In this document: positions 23,888 through 34,531 of the stretch, piece by piece | Numbering within the stretch: position 1 is the first letter of the stretch | Layout of the letters: each line of letters begins with the position of its first letter | The notes under the pieces: generated by a model | Told to the model about the DNA's origin: nothing | Databases searched by the model: none | The model's input: the letters and a program-made list of their open reading frames with translations, nothing else | From: Utricularia gibba | Taxonomy: Eukaryota; Streptophyta; Magnoliopsida; Lamiales; Lentibulariaceae | Direction: 5' to 3' | Length of the DNA stretch: 64,000 nt | NCBI GenBank assembly: GCA_002189035.1 | Contig: CM007989.1 | Span: 620,001-684,000 of the forward strand | Translations under genes and position numbers: made by a program

Positions 23888-25482
23888 ATGCCGGCGGGGC
23901 ACGGGCTTCGTTCACGGACGCGGGATCTTTTCGCCCGGCCGTTTAGGAAGAAGGGGCCGACGCACTTGTCGACGTATCTCCGAGTATACAAAATCGGAGA
24001 TTATGTTGATGTCAAAGTTAATGGATCCATCCACAAGGGGATGCCTCACAAGTTCTATCATGGCCGCACTGGCCGCGTTTGGAATGTAACGAAGCGTGCA
24101 ATCGGGGTCGAGGTCAACAAACAGGTCATAATTCGCTATTCTGAGTCCTTTCTTGGTACATTTTGATTTGATATGAAGTTCATATGTTTTTCCAGTATGG
24201 GGTTTCTACTTATAGTTGCCCTTGATTTTTGAAAAAGGCATGTAATGATTTTCTGTATGTTGCTTTTTCATACGTTGGTTTTGGTTTTTACTGGGTGTCG
24301 ATGATGACAAAATCAAGGCTTGTTTCTCAAAACATTCGCAGTGGCCGCCTGAGAGCTTTCGCCTTCGCCGGGCTCGAGAGCTTATGCTGCTTATTCCTTC
24401 CTTGGATGTCTGAGACTCTCTCATTGTTGTCATTTTTAAGTGAACTTGTTATGACTTTTATTCTGTATTGAGCATTTCAATTGTGTGAAGTCTTTTTCTA
24501 ATGATCATGCTCTTGGCTAGCATGTGGAGGATGTCCATGATGATAAAATCAAGGCTTGTTTCTCAAAACATTCGCAGTGGCCGCCTGAGAGCTTTCGCCT
24601 TCGCCGGGCTTGAGAGCTTGTGCTGCTTATTCCTTCCTTGGATGTCTGAGATTTTCATTGTTCCCATTTTTTGAGTAGCCTTTGTATGACCAATTTTTTA
24701 ATCAGCATCTCATTTGTTTGGGGTCTTTGTCTAATTATCATGCTGTTCGCTAGTATGTGAAAGATGTCTATGATGATAAAATCAAGGCTTGTTTCTCAAA
24801 ACATTCGCAGTGGCCGCCTGAGAGCTTTCGCCTTCGCCAGGCTTGAGAGCTTATGCTGCTTATTCCTTCCTTGGATGTCTGAGACACGCATGTTTTGCTC
24901 AGGATTGAAATTTGAAAATTTTAAAAAGATGTACCATCTCATCTATGCAGGGTTGAGATTGAACGTTTTCAGTTTTGTGGGTTTTTAGCTGCTGTCTCTA
25001 TGCATCTATGATGACAATCCTAAGGCTTGTTTCTCAAAACATTCGCAGTGGCCGCCTAAGAGCTTTCGCCTTCGCCAGGCTTGAGAGCTTGTGCTGCTTA
25101 TCCCATCCTTGGATGTCTGAGATGAAATAGTCTTCCCATTCCCAAATGTGCTGCTACATCTGTTGGGTTCCACTTTTGAGCATAGTTGAATTAACCCTGA
25201 TTCTTCTGTTCTCCATTGCAGGTTGGCAACAGAATCATCAGGAAGAGAATACATGTTCGTATCGAACATGTTCAACCATCTCGTTGCCACGAGGATTTCT
25301 TGCAGAGAGTGAGGAAAAACGACGAGCTGAAAGCGGAGGCAAAGGCGCAAGGTAAAATCATCAGCACCAAAAGGCAGCCAGAGGGACCGAAGCCTGGCTT
25401 CATGTTGTTGGAGGTCGCAACTCTTGAAACTGTAACACCAATTCCATATGATGTTGTGAATGATCTCAAGGGAGGATACTGA
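23888..25482 (+). CDS. RPL21: 60S ribosomal protein L21 (eL21), snoRNA host gene
   Basis: Two exons, 23888-24124 and 25222-25482, give 165 aa, matching eL21. The N-terminus reads [15 protein letters not shown] and [20 protein letters not shown]; the second exon carries [19 protein letters not shown] and the end [13 protein letters not shown]. eL21 is a structural protein of the large subunit in the cytosol. The donor is CAAACAG|GTCATA and the acceptor CCATTGCAG|GTTGG. The 1,097-nt intron is the longest in the neighbourhood and contains four tandem U14 snoRNAs. Coupling a snoRNA needed for 18S processing to a ribosomal-protein transcript would co-regulate ribosome production; that link is inferred from the layout. 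Confidence 0.96.
24295..24418 (+). ncRNA. SNORD14: Box C/D snoRNA U14, copy 1
   Basis: C box ATGATGA is at 24301-24307 and D box CTGA at 24410-24413. Two segments identify U14: ACATTCGCAGT (domain A, which pairs with 18S rRNA for processing) and TCCTTCCTTGGATG next to the D box (guide for 18S 2'-O-methylation). An internal CTGA after GGCCGC serves as D'. Short flanking GTC/GAC bases can pair as a terminal stem. It is processed from the RPL21 intron. Confidence 0.9.
24531..24655 (+). ncRNA. SNORD14: Box C/D snoRNA U14, copy 2
   Basis: C box ATGATGA at 24537-24543, D box CTGA at 24646-24649, 113 nt apart as in copy 1. Domain A, D' and the 18S guide segment are intact. Only a few substitutions distinguish it from copy 1. 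Confidence 0.9.
24764..24888 (+). ncRNA. SNORD14: Box C/D snoRNA U14, copy 3
   Basis: C box at 24770-24776, D box CTGA at 24879-24882, same 113-nt spacing. Both 18S-pairing segments are intact. The 5' flank (CATGCT..CGCTAG.ATGTG) matches that of copy 2, showing that the duplicated unit includes spacer. Confidence 0.9.
25003..25125 (+). ncRNA. SNORD14: Box C/D snoRNA U14, copy 4 (diverged)
   Basis: C box ATGATGA at 25008-25014, D box CTGA at 25117-25120, 113 nt apart. Domain A is intact. The guide segment reads CCCATCCTTGGATG instead of TCCTTCCTTGGATG and the internal D' is CTAA instead of CTGA. This copy may have weakened methylation guidance or be decaying. Confidence 0.8.
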
Positions 25483-25948
25483 GAGAGCAGGACACCCCTT
25501 TTCTCCCTTTCCAGGATATGGAATCACTTGGCGGAATTCTGCCTTTTTTTTTTTCATTTTTTAACCCAAAGCCGATATTTTTCAAATTTAATTGGCTTTT
25601 AATTCTAATAAGGTATAGAAGTTAGGTTAAAAATTCCGGAATCCCCAATTTCAATTTGGTGGCGTCTACGTCATTTTATTTCATCTAAACGACGTCGCAT
25701 TAGGCGTGCGATGAGTAATGGCTAGTCCCTGTCTGCCTCTGCCCCGAGCGAGTCAGTTTCATCTCTCAGAGGAAATTAGTTTTAGGCGATGCTGATACTT
25801 CATCGGTTTCAATTTCATTTTGTAATATTGACGTCTCTTTTCTTCATTTGATCGAGCGTTGATTTCTTCGCTGTCGCCTCCGGATTTGGGAAAGTTTGGG
25901 TTCTTCGATTTTTGTTTTTGTTTTATACTTGATCGTGAGAGCCGAAGG

Positions 25949-27591
25949 ATGGAGAGCCCTAATTCTGATGATTATCTGATGTGGAGCCTGAGGAAGATGT
26001 GGGAATAGATGACCCTTCTACTAGTTCACCCTCCAGATTGTTTGGGTCCCAGGATTCGGTTCATCCGGCGATGGCTGGCAGAAAGGGTGTGTTGTTTAAG
26101 GAGTAAATGCGCTTTTTGAATGAATTTACTCGTTACGAAAAAACTTCAAAAGCAGGTTTTGTGTGCTATTCTGAGTAAATGTGCTTTTTCGATGAATTTA
26201 ATGATCATCCTACAAATCCGTAATGGGTATTGTGGTATTCCGAGTTGTGCTGCTTTTGAAGTTATTTTTACTTGGTTAGTGATTAGCGGGAAACGAATTT
26301 ATTTGCTTCTAATTTCGTTGGATATTTATTCTGGCATCCTCTGCTTTTTCTTTCAGAGCATGAACGCAGTTATTCGTGTAGCATTTTTGAAATATGTGTT
26401 CGTTGCTGCTACTCTAATTGTCATGTATTATGCATCCGCATCTTCATTGCTCGATGACTAACTCGTATCTCTTGTTTTGTCGTTAGCTTCGGATTCCACT
26501 CAATGGAGACAACAACATATGTTGTTTGGCATAGGTGTTGCTGCTACTGTATCGTGGTTGTTAATAGAGCGCTCGGGGATATCATTTTTATCTCTTTCTT
26601 CAGACATCCTGCTGATCATAGTTGTATCTCTGTTCCTTCGAGCAAATTATGCAGTATATAGAAAAAAGTATAACTAAGTTTTTTCCAATCTTCCCTTAGA
26701 AAATTAGCTTTGCTTCACTCATGAAACATATGCACGGTTTGCTTTCTTCATACAGGCCACTTCCTACACTACCTGGACTAGTTCTCTCAGAGGAAATGAT
26801 AAATAATGCAGCTTCTGTGTTTCGTGTAAAAGTCAATTATTTCCTCCTTATGGCGCATGATATCACACTTGGCAAAGATTTCCGACTTTTCCTTAAGGTT
26901 AGCTAATTTATCTCTTTCTTCAAGGCTAACTATCCCTGTAAGCTTTTATTTACATGCTGATGTTGTCTATCACACTTTGTGTTGCCTTAGTTGGCCTGGG
27001 TTTGGCCACCATTTACTTTCCTCTATGCAGTTCATTTGATGATTATTTCATTGTTTTTATTGCAATTTCAGGTTCTGATTGCTCTGTGGCTCTTATCTGT
27101 CTGTGGTAGCATCATATCATTCAGCACTCTCGCATATATAGGTACCACTTAGCAGTTATTATCATTTGCGTGCTTCTTCTAGCTTTTTGGTCAAATGACT
27201 GGTCAGCGATTTTTGCTGTTCTAATAGTGCGTGTGCCACTTGATGTTATTGGCTTAAAGTTTGAATTGGTAGATTAAGAGTTGAAATCTTAAGGATGTTT
27301 ATTACCTTTTGGTATTTGAATCTGAAGTTGGTGCCTGAGTGTTTTTATTATTGGGTACTGTAAATTTTGTATCACTTAACCAAGGGATGGTGGGTAAGAG
27401 GAAATGGTTTATATTGAGTTGCAGGTATCATCATCTCCTTGACACTCCCAGCTTTGAACGAAAAATTTGGAGTCCAATTGGATCGCTGTACTGGGATGAT
27501 CCAGCGCTCATTCACAAAGCACTATAAGATAGTAGATGATCGTTTGCACCCAAAACTGCCCAAACCTCAACCAAAAGATAAGGATTCTTAG
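25949..27591 (+). CDS. Reticulon-like protein (RTNLB), first exon off frame by one base
   Basis: Exons are 25949-26086, 26487-26667, 26756-26897, 27072-27141 and 27425-27591; the phases agree for about 232 aa. Exon 1 starts [10 protein letters not shown] and then, after a one-base deficit at about 25978 (CTG|ATGTGG), continues in another frame: [15 protein letters not shown] and [17 protein letters not shown]. The reticulon domain follows: [20 protein letters not shown], two long hydrophobic hairpins ([36 protein letters not shown]), the linker [19 protein letters not shown], and a basic tail [13 protein letters not shown]. RTNLBs shape tubular ER by hairpin insertion. RLFG..xxHxxxGGGK...LWR is the usual entry to this domain. 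Without the extra base, no upstream in-frame ATG opens the RTN frame. Confidence 0.8.
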
Positions 27592-28004
27592 CCACTGGTT
27601 GTGACTTTTCCCAATCTCTTTGCACTTGAAAAGCACTAAGCAAGTATATGTTCAATCTAAGGATGTTGCTTGCTTCATTTGATATGTGACTTTGTATATG
27701 TTGAGACAAAACTCTCACCTTCCTTCGAAGTGCTTGTGTTTTTGGTGTATACAATATACATGCAGCTAGGAGGTGAATTGAAACGTTGTGACGGGTGGAA
27801 AGGGGCCATTTACAGAATCCATAAAAATCTCAAGAATGGATGACATCATGATCAGAGTAAGCAAATGCAATGAAGGGAATGAGAATTCATGACGCTTCGT
27901 CATGTTAAACACACTGTGTTTGTCATTCTGTGAACAATTACAGTATCAGAACGTGGTGCTGCTTTCGCTGGCGGACACCGATGTGTCCTCATTGTTGCGG
28001 ATAT
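27592..28004. other. Convergent 3' region (reticulon / bZIP)
   Basis: 3' UTRs of two convergent genes. No other feature was recognised. Confidence 0.35.
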
Positions 28005-29143
28005 CTAGGCCTTGGAACCTCCCCAGAGGATCATGTTGATGAGAGGAAATGCCTCCCGGAATGTGAGGATGGTATGGAGATACCTGCGCTCCCCTGCAGA
28101 GAGATTGTGGTTTGTTGTCTGAGGTGGGAAGTAGCCTGCTTGATTGTAGGGTGCAAATGTGAATGCATCAAGGTTGTGGGACGTTTCTCCGGTTGCAATT
28201 CGCAGCCTCTCGACTTCTTGCTTCAGTGCTTCATTCAAAGCTGAGGAAGATTGTGGCAGTAGGGCTCACAGTTTTTACAGGTGAGAGCATATGAAACAAG
28301 CATCAGTTGTTGGTTCTTGGGCTTACCATCTCGCAGCTGAGCTTGCTGTTCCATTGCCTGTAACCGGAGCTTCAGGCCCGTGTTCTCCTTGCTCAGCCCT
28401 GTTGTATCTCTCTGCCAGACAAGTGGATTTCAAATCACCTGTAAACGATAACTGAACAGAGCACTAACCTCTATTCTATGCATGAGAAGTGGTTCATGGA
28501 ACCTGGAAAAGGGTCAGCTGAGCAGATAGAGTCGTGGCCTCAGTTTGCAGGGTCTGAACCTTTCTCTCCAGCTCTGATATGTAGCGCGCTTTTCTTTCCT
28601 TTGATCGTGCCGCAGAATGGCGATTCGCCAAAATCCTGAACAATTCCGTTGAGATCCAGAGCTGGAGTTGGTGAAGAAAATGGTGATTTGAGGAATCAAA
28701 CCTTTTGGCGCGTTTGGGATCGATTGTCCATAGCTCTGCAAGTTTATCTGGAGCCATGGCTTTTTTTGCTTCAATGCTGCTAGTGCTCTCGTTCAGCAAC
28801 AAACTGGAACTATCCACCGAATTACTATACCGGTGCCGCGGCCTGATTCCGCCGCCGGGCTTGTCCTTCACAGCCGCCGAGGACCCGCCGCAGGTCACAT
28901 TGTCGGAACCCGAATCAGCGAACCCAGATCCGCCGCAGAGCTTCTCGATGTCCATATACGTAGACAGCAGATCATCCTCGGATCCCATCTCCTCGAAACT
29001 CCCAGCGGGCTCGTCAAACTGGTCGGACCCCAGATCTACACGGAAGTTGAACTCGGAGTGCGCTCGCCGGTGGTGGGCCGTCCGCATTGCCCCGAATACG
29101 GCGGCGCGTGGGATGGAGATTGCTTGGAGTTGGGATCTTGCAT
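28005..29143 (-). CDS. Group I bZIP transcription factor (VIP1/RF2a-like), exon 1 off by one base
   Basis: Exons are 29143-28702, 28635-28503, 28411-28327 and 28240-28005. The bZIP domain reads [20 protein letters not shown]; the Lys in SKERK replaces the usual Arg and marks group I. A leucine zipper follows across exons 2-4 ([38 protein letters not shown]). Upstream lie [12 protein letters not shown], a signature of the family, and [13 protein letters not shown]. Proteins of this group are nuclear regulators of vascular and osmotic or mechanical responses. The family-like start [18 protein letters not shown] at 29143 needs one more G in the GGGG run (29090-29093) to enter the [12 protein letters not shown] frame. 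Otherwise translation could begin at that second ATG. The C-terminus after the zipper (about 45 residues) is unlike homologues; a further donor (CGCAG|GTATCT near 28085) may be used. Confidence 0.88.
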
Positions 29144-29894
29144 AGCAGCTTCACAACGCAGGAACACGCTCGCTCCCCGCGGAAATCAATCATCCATCGG
29201 AATGAGAACACAGTAGCTTCCTCCTGGTGTCGCAACTGGGCTTCGTCCCGCTTGACAATAATGGCGAAGCGCTAGCATCTGTCCATCTATCTATCCATCC
29301 ACCTTTTTGTTGCGCACCAATCCAAAAACTTCGTCATTTCTACATCCGCGTAGAAGCTCATGTCTACAGATGCACATTAACTTCCCCCTCCCACTTAACC
29401 AGTCACCGCATTGTTTACTGCACCAGACACCCTTCTTCACATGCAGTAGAATCTGCAACTTTTTTTCTACTCACACATAACCGCCCAGAAGCTTAATAAA
29501 GATGGAACGACAATTAACCCCAGAAAGCGGTTGGTTGGGATGATTTGACTGATGTTGAAGAATAGGTCCCTGTTGTTAGAAACAGTCTCTGAGGTAATGG
29601 TAATAAAGAACTCAGGGGTTGATGTGGGCTTCCACGTGTAATAATTCTTTAAAGAATCAATGTCAGTAATTGTTTGCATGTGCATGCCACTTTCTGTGGG
29701 GAGACTCCCATTAAATGCCTCCCCCCCAGCACAGTGCACAGGGATGATGATGGCTGAGGCCGTTGAATCTGTTTCTGTGTCAATCAATTTAATGGTGTGG
29801 AGGAGAAGATCAGCTGAGTTCATGGTAAGTGAAACATACAAGTTGCAACACGCAGCAGTGGAGATGAAGGATGGAGCTTGTCTGGATTTTGCAG
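29144..29894. other. Intergenic: bZIP promoter and receptor-kinase 3' UTR
   Basis: Upstream region of the bZIP gene and the 3' flank of the receptor kinase. Short ORFs (29467-29898 and others) look like noise. Confidence 0.35.
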
Positions 29895-31835
29895 TCATGG
29901 GGTTTCAGCATTGGACACGTTATCCTCTGAGGAGGGCCGGTTCTCGTGCTCCGAGGGTCGAATATCCTCGATCAGGCGAACCACTTGAGCCATGGTTGGT
30001 CTGGTTTCAGGGGTTTTAGCTACGCAGGAAAGCCCGATCTGCAGCATCTGCACCATCTCCTCTTCGATGTAGTTCACCTTCAAGAGCTCTGCATCGAACA
30101 CCTCGGCCGTCCACTCCTCCCGGACCACGGACCGCACCCATTTCGGCAGATCGAAGCCGTCGCTGTGCCCGGTGGGAGACTTTCCGGTGAGCATCTCCAG
30201 CAAGAGCACTCCAAAGCTGTAGACATCAGACTTTTGGCTGATTTTCTTTGTTTCGATGACCTCTGGGGCTCTGTAGCCCGGAGCTCGAGGCTTTACTGGG
30301 ATGTAGTTCATCATACAGCTCAGGCCGAAATCGGAGACGCAGCCAACCAGGTCTCTGGTGAGGAGTATGTTGGAGGACTTGATGTTTCCATGGAAATACC
30401 TACCGCCACCTTCAGAATGGATGTGAGCAAGTCCTCTGGCAGCTCCAAGGGAAATGCTGAGCCTTGATTCCCAATCTAAAGCCCCTTCACTCCTTCTAGT
30501 TCCTGATCAAAAATGAACAAGGAGAATTATATCGAAAACAAGGAAAATTGAATGCCTCATGAATGATTCATACAATGCACAGCAGTACCATGTAAAGCAG
30601 AGTGCAAGCTTCCCACAGACATGTACTCGTAAACGAGAAGCTTCTCATCCTTGGAGAAATAGAAAGCAAGCAATGGAATAAGATTGGGGTGCCTCCCATG
30701 CTTGTTAATGATCTCCATTTGTTGTTCGAATTCCTTCTTTCCGATTTCCAAGTCCTTTAGTCGTTTAACAACGACTACGGTTGCTTCATCCAGAATGGCT
30801 TTGTAAGCTGTTCCATAGCTTCCTTTCCCTAGAACTTCAGCTGATGCCCTCAGCAAGTCCTCTAGATCAAAGCTAAGTGAGCATCCCTCAAAGAATACAA
30901 GCTTGTTCTTTTCAGCTCCTTGCACCCACTTCCAAAATCTTCAGACTTCAAGTTGTCAGTTTTGGTATCAGTTGCAGCCTTAGCTATAATCACAGTGGTT
31001 TCTGAACTACCCTTCGTTTTCAGGAACCAACAAACAAACGCCAATGCAAAAAGAATCGAAAGAGAAGCTCCACAGATTGCGATAGCAATGATGGCTCCTG
31101 AACTAAGCCTTGCTGATTTGGAACTTCCCTGAGTAGCTGGAGAACTAGGGGCAAGTGATGGGACGAGGCCTGAGCAAGTATCAAGAGGAGAGCCACATAA
31201 CTGTTGGTTTCCGATAAAAGAAGAAACAGGGAACTTCTGAAGGGATGCAGGAATTGGACCACTCAACAAGTTATGACTCAGGTTCAGAATTCCAAGTCTG
31301 GGAAGATTCAGATCAGGGATCATCCCGGACAAGAGGTTTCCTTGGAGGTTTAAGACAGACAATCTCTTCAAATTACTCAATGACAATGGAATGTCCCCAC
31401 TGAATGAGTTAAATGAGAGATTGATTATGTTCAGATGAGGGGAAAGAGACGATGGAATTCTACCTGAGAAATTGTTGTTTTGCAGGAAAATGGAATGAAG
31501 TGATGGAATTGAAAGTATTTCAGAAGGGAGCTCTCCACTTAAAAAGTTGGATCTCAAACTGAGAACTTGTAATGCATCAAGTTTAGCAATAGTATTCCCA
31601 GGGATGGGACCATAAAGTCCAACAGCAGGGAGATGAATCCCACAACTCTACTTCCATCCCTACTACAAGTAATCCCAATCCATGAACTACATACTGGACT
31701 TGTAGATTCCCAGTTGAGCTGTCGAGCATGCGGGACGTTTACCATGAAGCTGAGAAGTGCCGATGCATCAGAGTTGAGATCAGAGTGGCCATATGGTAAA
31801 ATGAACGCCACCAGCAGCAGCAGCAGAAGCTCCAT
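29895..31835 (-). CDS. LRR receptor-like (pseudo)kinase, At5g58300 type, with two one-base frame breaks
   Basis: Two exons (31835-30589, 30502-29895) give about 618 aa when two single bases are restored. Signal peptide [23 protein letters not shown] ([27 protein letters not shown]); about five LRRs ([29 protein letters not shown]); a membrane helix ([20 protein letters not shown]). The kinase domain carries the glycine loop [12 protein letters not shown] and VVVVKRLK, with HGNIKSSN in place of HRDxxxxN, plus SDFGL and GYRAPEV. The missing catalytic Asp agrees with the family's label of probable inactive receptor kinases. Breaks: GTGGGATT (31639-31641) needs GTGGGGATT to give [22 protein letters not shown] (30925-30927) needs AGTGGGGTGC to give [17 protein letters not shown]. 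With both bases, the intron phase also fits. Confidence 0.88.
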
Positions 31836-32899
31836 TTAGGGTTGTATTCTTCAGCAGTTAAAGCAATGAAAACCAGTGCTTGAAGAAGCAGTAAGACGAA
31901 AAAACAAAACAGAGGGGAAAAACCAATGACAACCAGCAACAAAGTGAGGCTAAACAGTAAGTAAGAGCCGTGCAAGAATCTGATAAAAAGCAAAGTGATA
32001 CCCCCAATTCAGCTTACCCCTTTATTTCAAAAAGCTAGAGAAGCTAAAGCAAAGTTTATCATAGTGGAAAGCAGACGTCACCGGTGTTCAAAATATATAT
32101 ATATATTTGTACATCATGCATTTTGTATGCATCTTGAGTTAATCATGAATCTGGGAAGCAATTAAGAAAAAAACCCACCAACATATAAAGCAAAAGCAAA
32201 AGTTTGAGAGTGGCTTTCGGCACATACTAAACCAAAGCAGGGTATTCTATGTAGGAAAGGTGTATTCCAGTGCCGTTATTAACAACTCAAAAGAACAGGA
32301 GGGGAATCCAGATTCAGAGAACAAATGCTTCATTCAAATGTAGGCAACAACATGAAACAAAAAAGCAAGGCTTACGGCACAAATACAGGAAGATGAACCA
32401 AATTTTCTGCAGAAATTGACAAACCCAAAACCGCCAAAGTAAAGAATCATGAGTTTCATGGCCATAACGGCAATGGGTCAAACCTAATTTACTACCAACG
32501 CTAATAACTGAAGTCTTAAAATGCCAGAACTTTTGAGTTTTGACAGCGAAACCTAATGCCTAACACCCAGTAGTATATCCCATATGCTACATAATCAAGG
32601 CTGGATTCATGTCTCTCCACTGACAACTACAGTAAATCAACGGAGCTTACACAGATCAGTTATTATGTATGTACTACTATTTGCAGTGAAATTCATTGCA
32701 AGTTGTTATTGGGCTGGCCTAACAAAGGATGGGCCTAAAGGCCCATTATGGGCCCATACTAAGATTTAAAACATTTTACTTAAAGAAGGAATTATCTGTA
32801 CGGTTCTACTTTTCAGTTCTCTCCGGTGCTCAATTCTCTTCAGTTTTCAGAGCAGAAAAGGAGAGGGGACGCCGCGAAGTAAATAATCAGAAGGAAATC
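31836..32899. promoter_or_regulatory. Divergent promoter region receptor kinase / SufC
   Basis: The SufC side has a cluster of site II elements at 32730-32756 (TGGGCC, GGCCCA, TGGGCCCA) about 150 bp before its ATG. An AT dinucleotide run lies at about 32094-32106. Nothing coding was recognised in between. Confidence 0.5.
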
Positions 32900-34403
32900 A
32901 TGGCCCTTGGAGTTCCTTACTCTTCCTTCAAGATTTCCTCGCCTGTGGATCCTCAGCGCCGACATGTCTGGGACCGATCCCTGCGTGCTTGTCGGCCGAG
33001 GGCCACCCTCGCCGTGGACACTCCGTCATCCTCCGCGTCCCAACCTGGAGGCGCTCCGAAGCTCCTGCTTGAAGTCAAGGATTTATCGGCAGTTATCTCG
33101 GAGTCGAAGCAGCAAATCTTGAAAGGAGTTAACCTTACTGTCCACGAAGGCGAGGTTTGAGTTTGCTGCTCAATTTTAAATATCAGCACTTCCTAATATT
33201 GAATTTTATTCTTTTTTCCTTGTGTGTGGTGTTGGATATGAAGGTTCATGCGGTGATGGGGAAGAATGGTTCTGGGAAGAGTACATTTGCAAAGGTTACT
33301 GCAATGCTACAGAAAAAACCATATTTCCAATCAGATTTAGTGCTTGTTTGAATTTTTGTGTAGCTTGTGGTCAGGTTTTGGTAGGTCATCCAGATTATGA
33401 AATCACTGGAGGCAGTGTGATATATAAAGGTCAAAACTTGCTTGAGATGGAAGCTGAGGACAGAGCTATTGCAGGATTGTTCATGAGTTTCCAGTCACCA
33501 GTTGAGATTCCTGGCGTTTGCAATATCGATTTCCTTAATATGGCATACAACGCACGGCGAAGGAAACTTGGACTACCAGAACTTGGACCCATCGAGGTCA
33601 AATTCCTTTCACCTGTTGGGGAGGATCTGTTCAGCTTTGAGAAGTCTAATGAGTTTTGTTTTTGCAGTTTTACGGTTACGTCGCACCAAAGCTGGAGCTC
33701 GTGAACATGAAGATCGATTTCTTGAACAGAAATGTGAATGAAGGATTCAGTGGGGGTGAAAGGAAGCGTAATGAGATCCTTCAGCTAGCGGTTCTCATTC
33801 CCCTCTGCTGCTTTACCTCTATTTTGATCATATTTGCGTATTCGTTCGACTCGTTTCATAAGCATGATAAGTAGCATTTGAGCAGAAGCATCTGAACCAC
33901 TTAAAGCTTCTACATGTTAATGCTTATTTTGCAACCGAGGATCAAATAAGTGGACATGATCTCCACCATTCTCATGTTCTTGATTGAAGTGGTTTTATAA
34001 AGACTGATGTTTTACCCATCTTTTCCACTAGGTTTTGGGCGCAGATTTGGCCATTTTGGATGAAATCGACTCCGGTTTAGACGTCGATGCTCTACGGGAT
34101 GTTGCAGCAGCAGTTAACAGGCTCTTGACGCCCAAAAATTCATTCTTGATGATCACTCACTATCTGCGATTGCTGGACTTCATCAAACCTATGTATGTCC
34201 ACATAATGGTAAGTAAGATGCCACTTCCTACATCAAAATCACATGCGTTTTCGGTGAGATTTTGATCGTGCATTGCGTAACTGGTTTAATCGTGTTCGTG
34301 ACGACTGCAGGAGAACGGTAGGATCGTTGAAACCGGAGATATATCTTTAGCACAAGTTCTTGAAAGAGAGGGCTACAAAGCAATCTCAGGCTCCCAGAGA
34401 TGA
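32900..34403 (+). CDS. SUFC: Plastid Fe-S assembly ATPase SufC (ABCI6/NAP7)
   Basis: Six exons (32900-33154, 33244-33294, 33375-33596, 33668-33790, 34032-34208, 34311-34403) give 306 aa. The N-terminal 50 residues are Ser/Arg-rich and lack acidic residues early, as in a chloroplast transit peptide. The ABC ATPase core follows: Walker [11 protein letters not shown]-loop FQSPVEIPG, signature [10 protein letters not shown], Walker [14 protein letters not shown]-loop ITHY. SufC pairs with SufB and SufD in the plastid SUF scaffold for iron-sulfur clusters. The donor after QLA is GTTCTC, an unusual sequence, but phase and homology require it. The gene converges on ORANGE with only 128 bp between stop codons. 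Confidence 0.96.
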
Positions 34404-34531
34404 TCTCCCTGGGAGCAGCAATTTCAGACTGGCACAAATCTCTTTCAACTTGATACATGTACATTTCTCTGGATGAGAAAATAAGGTTATGTCCTCAGAA
34501 AATTGGTTTACATTTCCTTTTACATGTGGGT

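Noticed and set aside
24229-25085. ORFs repeated in the RPL21 intron ([20 protein letters not shown] type)
   Set aside because: They are translations of the U14 snoRNA copies, not protein genes.
24295-25125. Regularly spaced repeats considered as a CRISPR-like or satellite array
   Set aside because: Units are 113-nt snoRNA bodies with C/D boxes in a plant intron; there are no short palindromic repeats or unique spacers.
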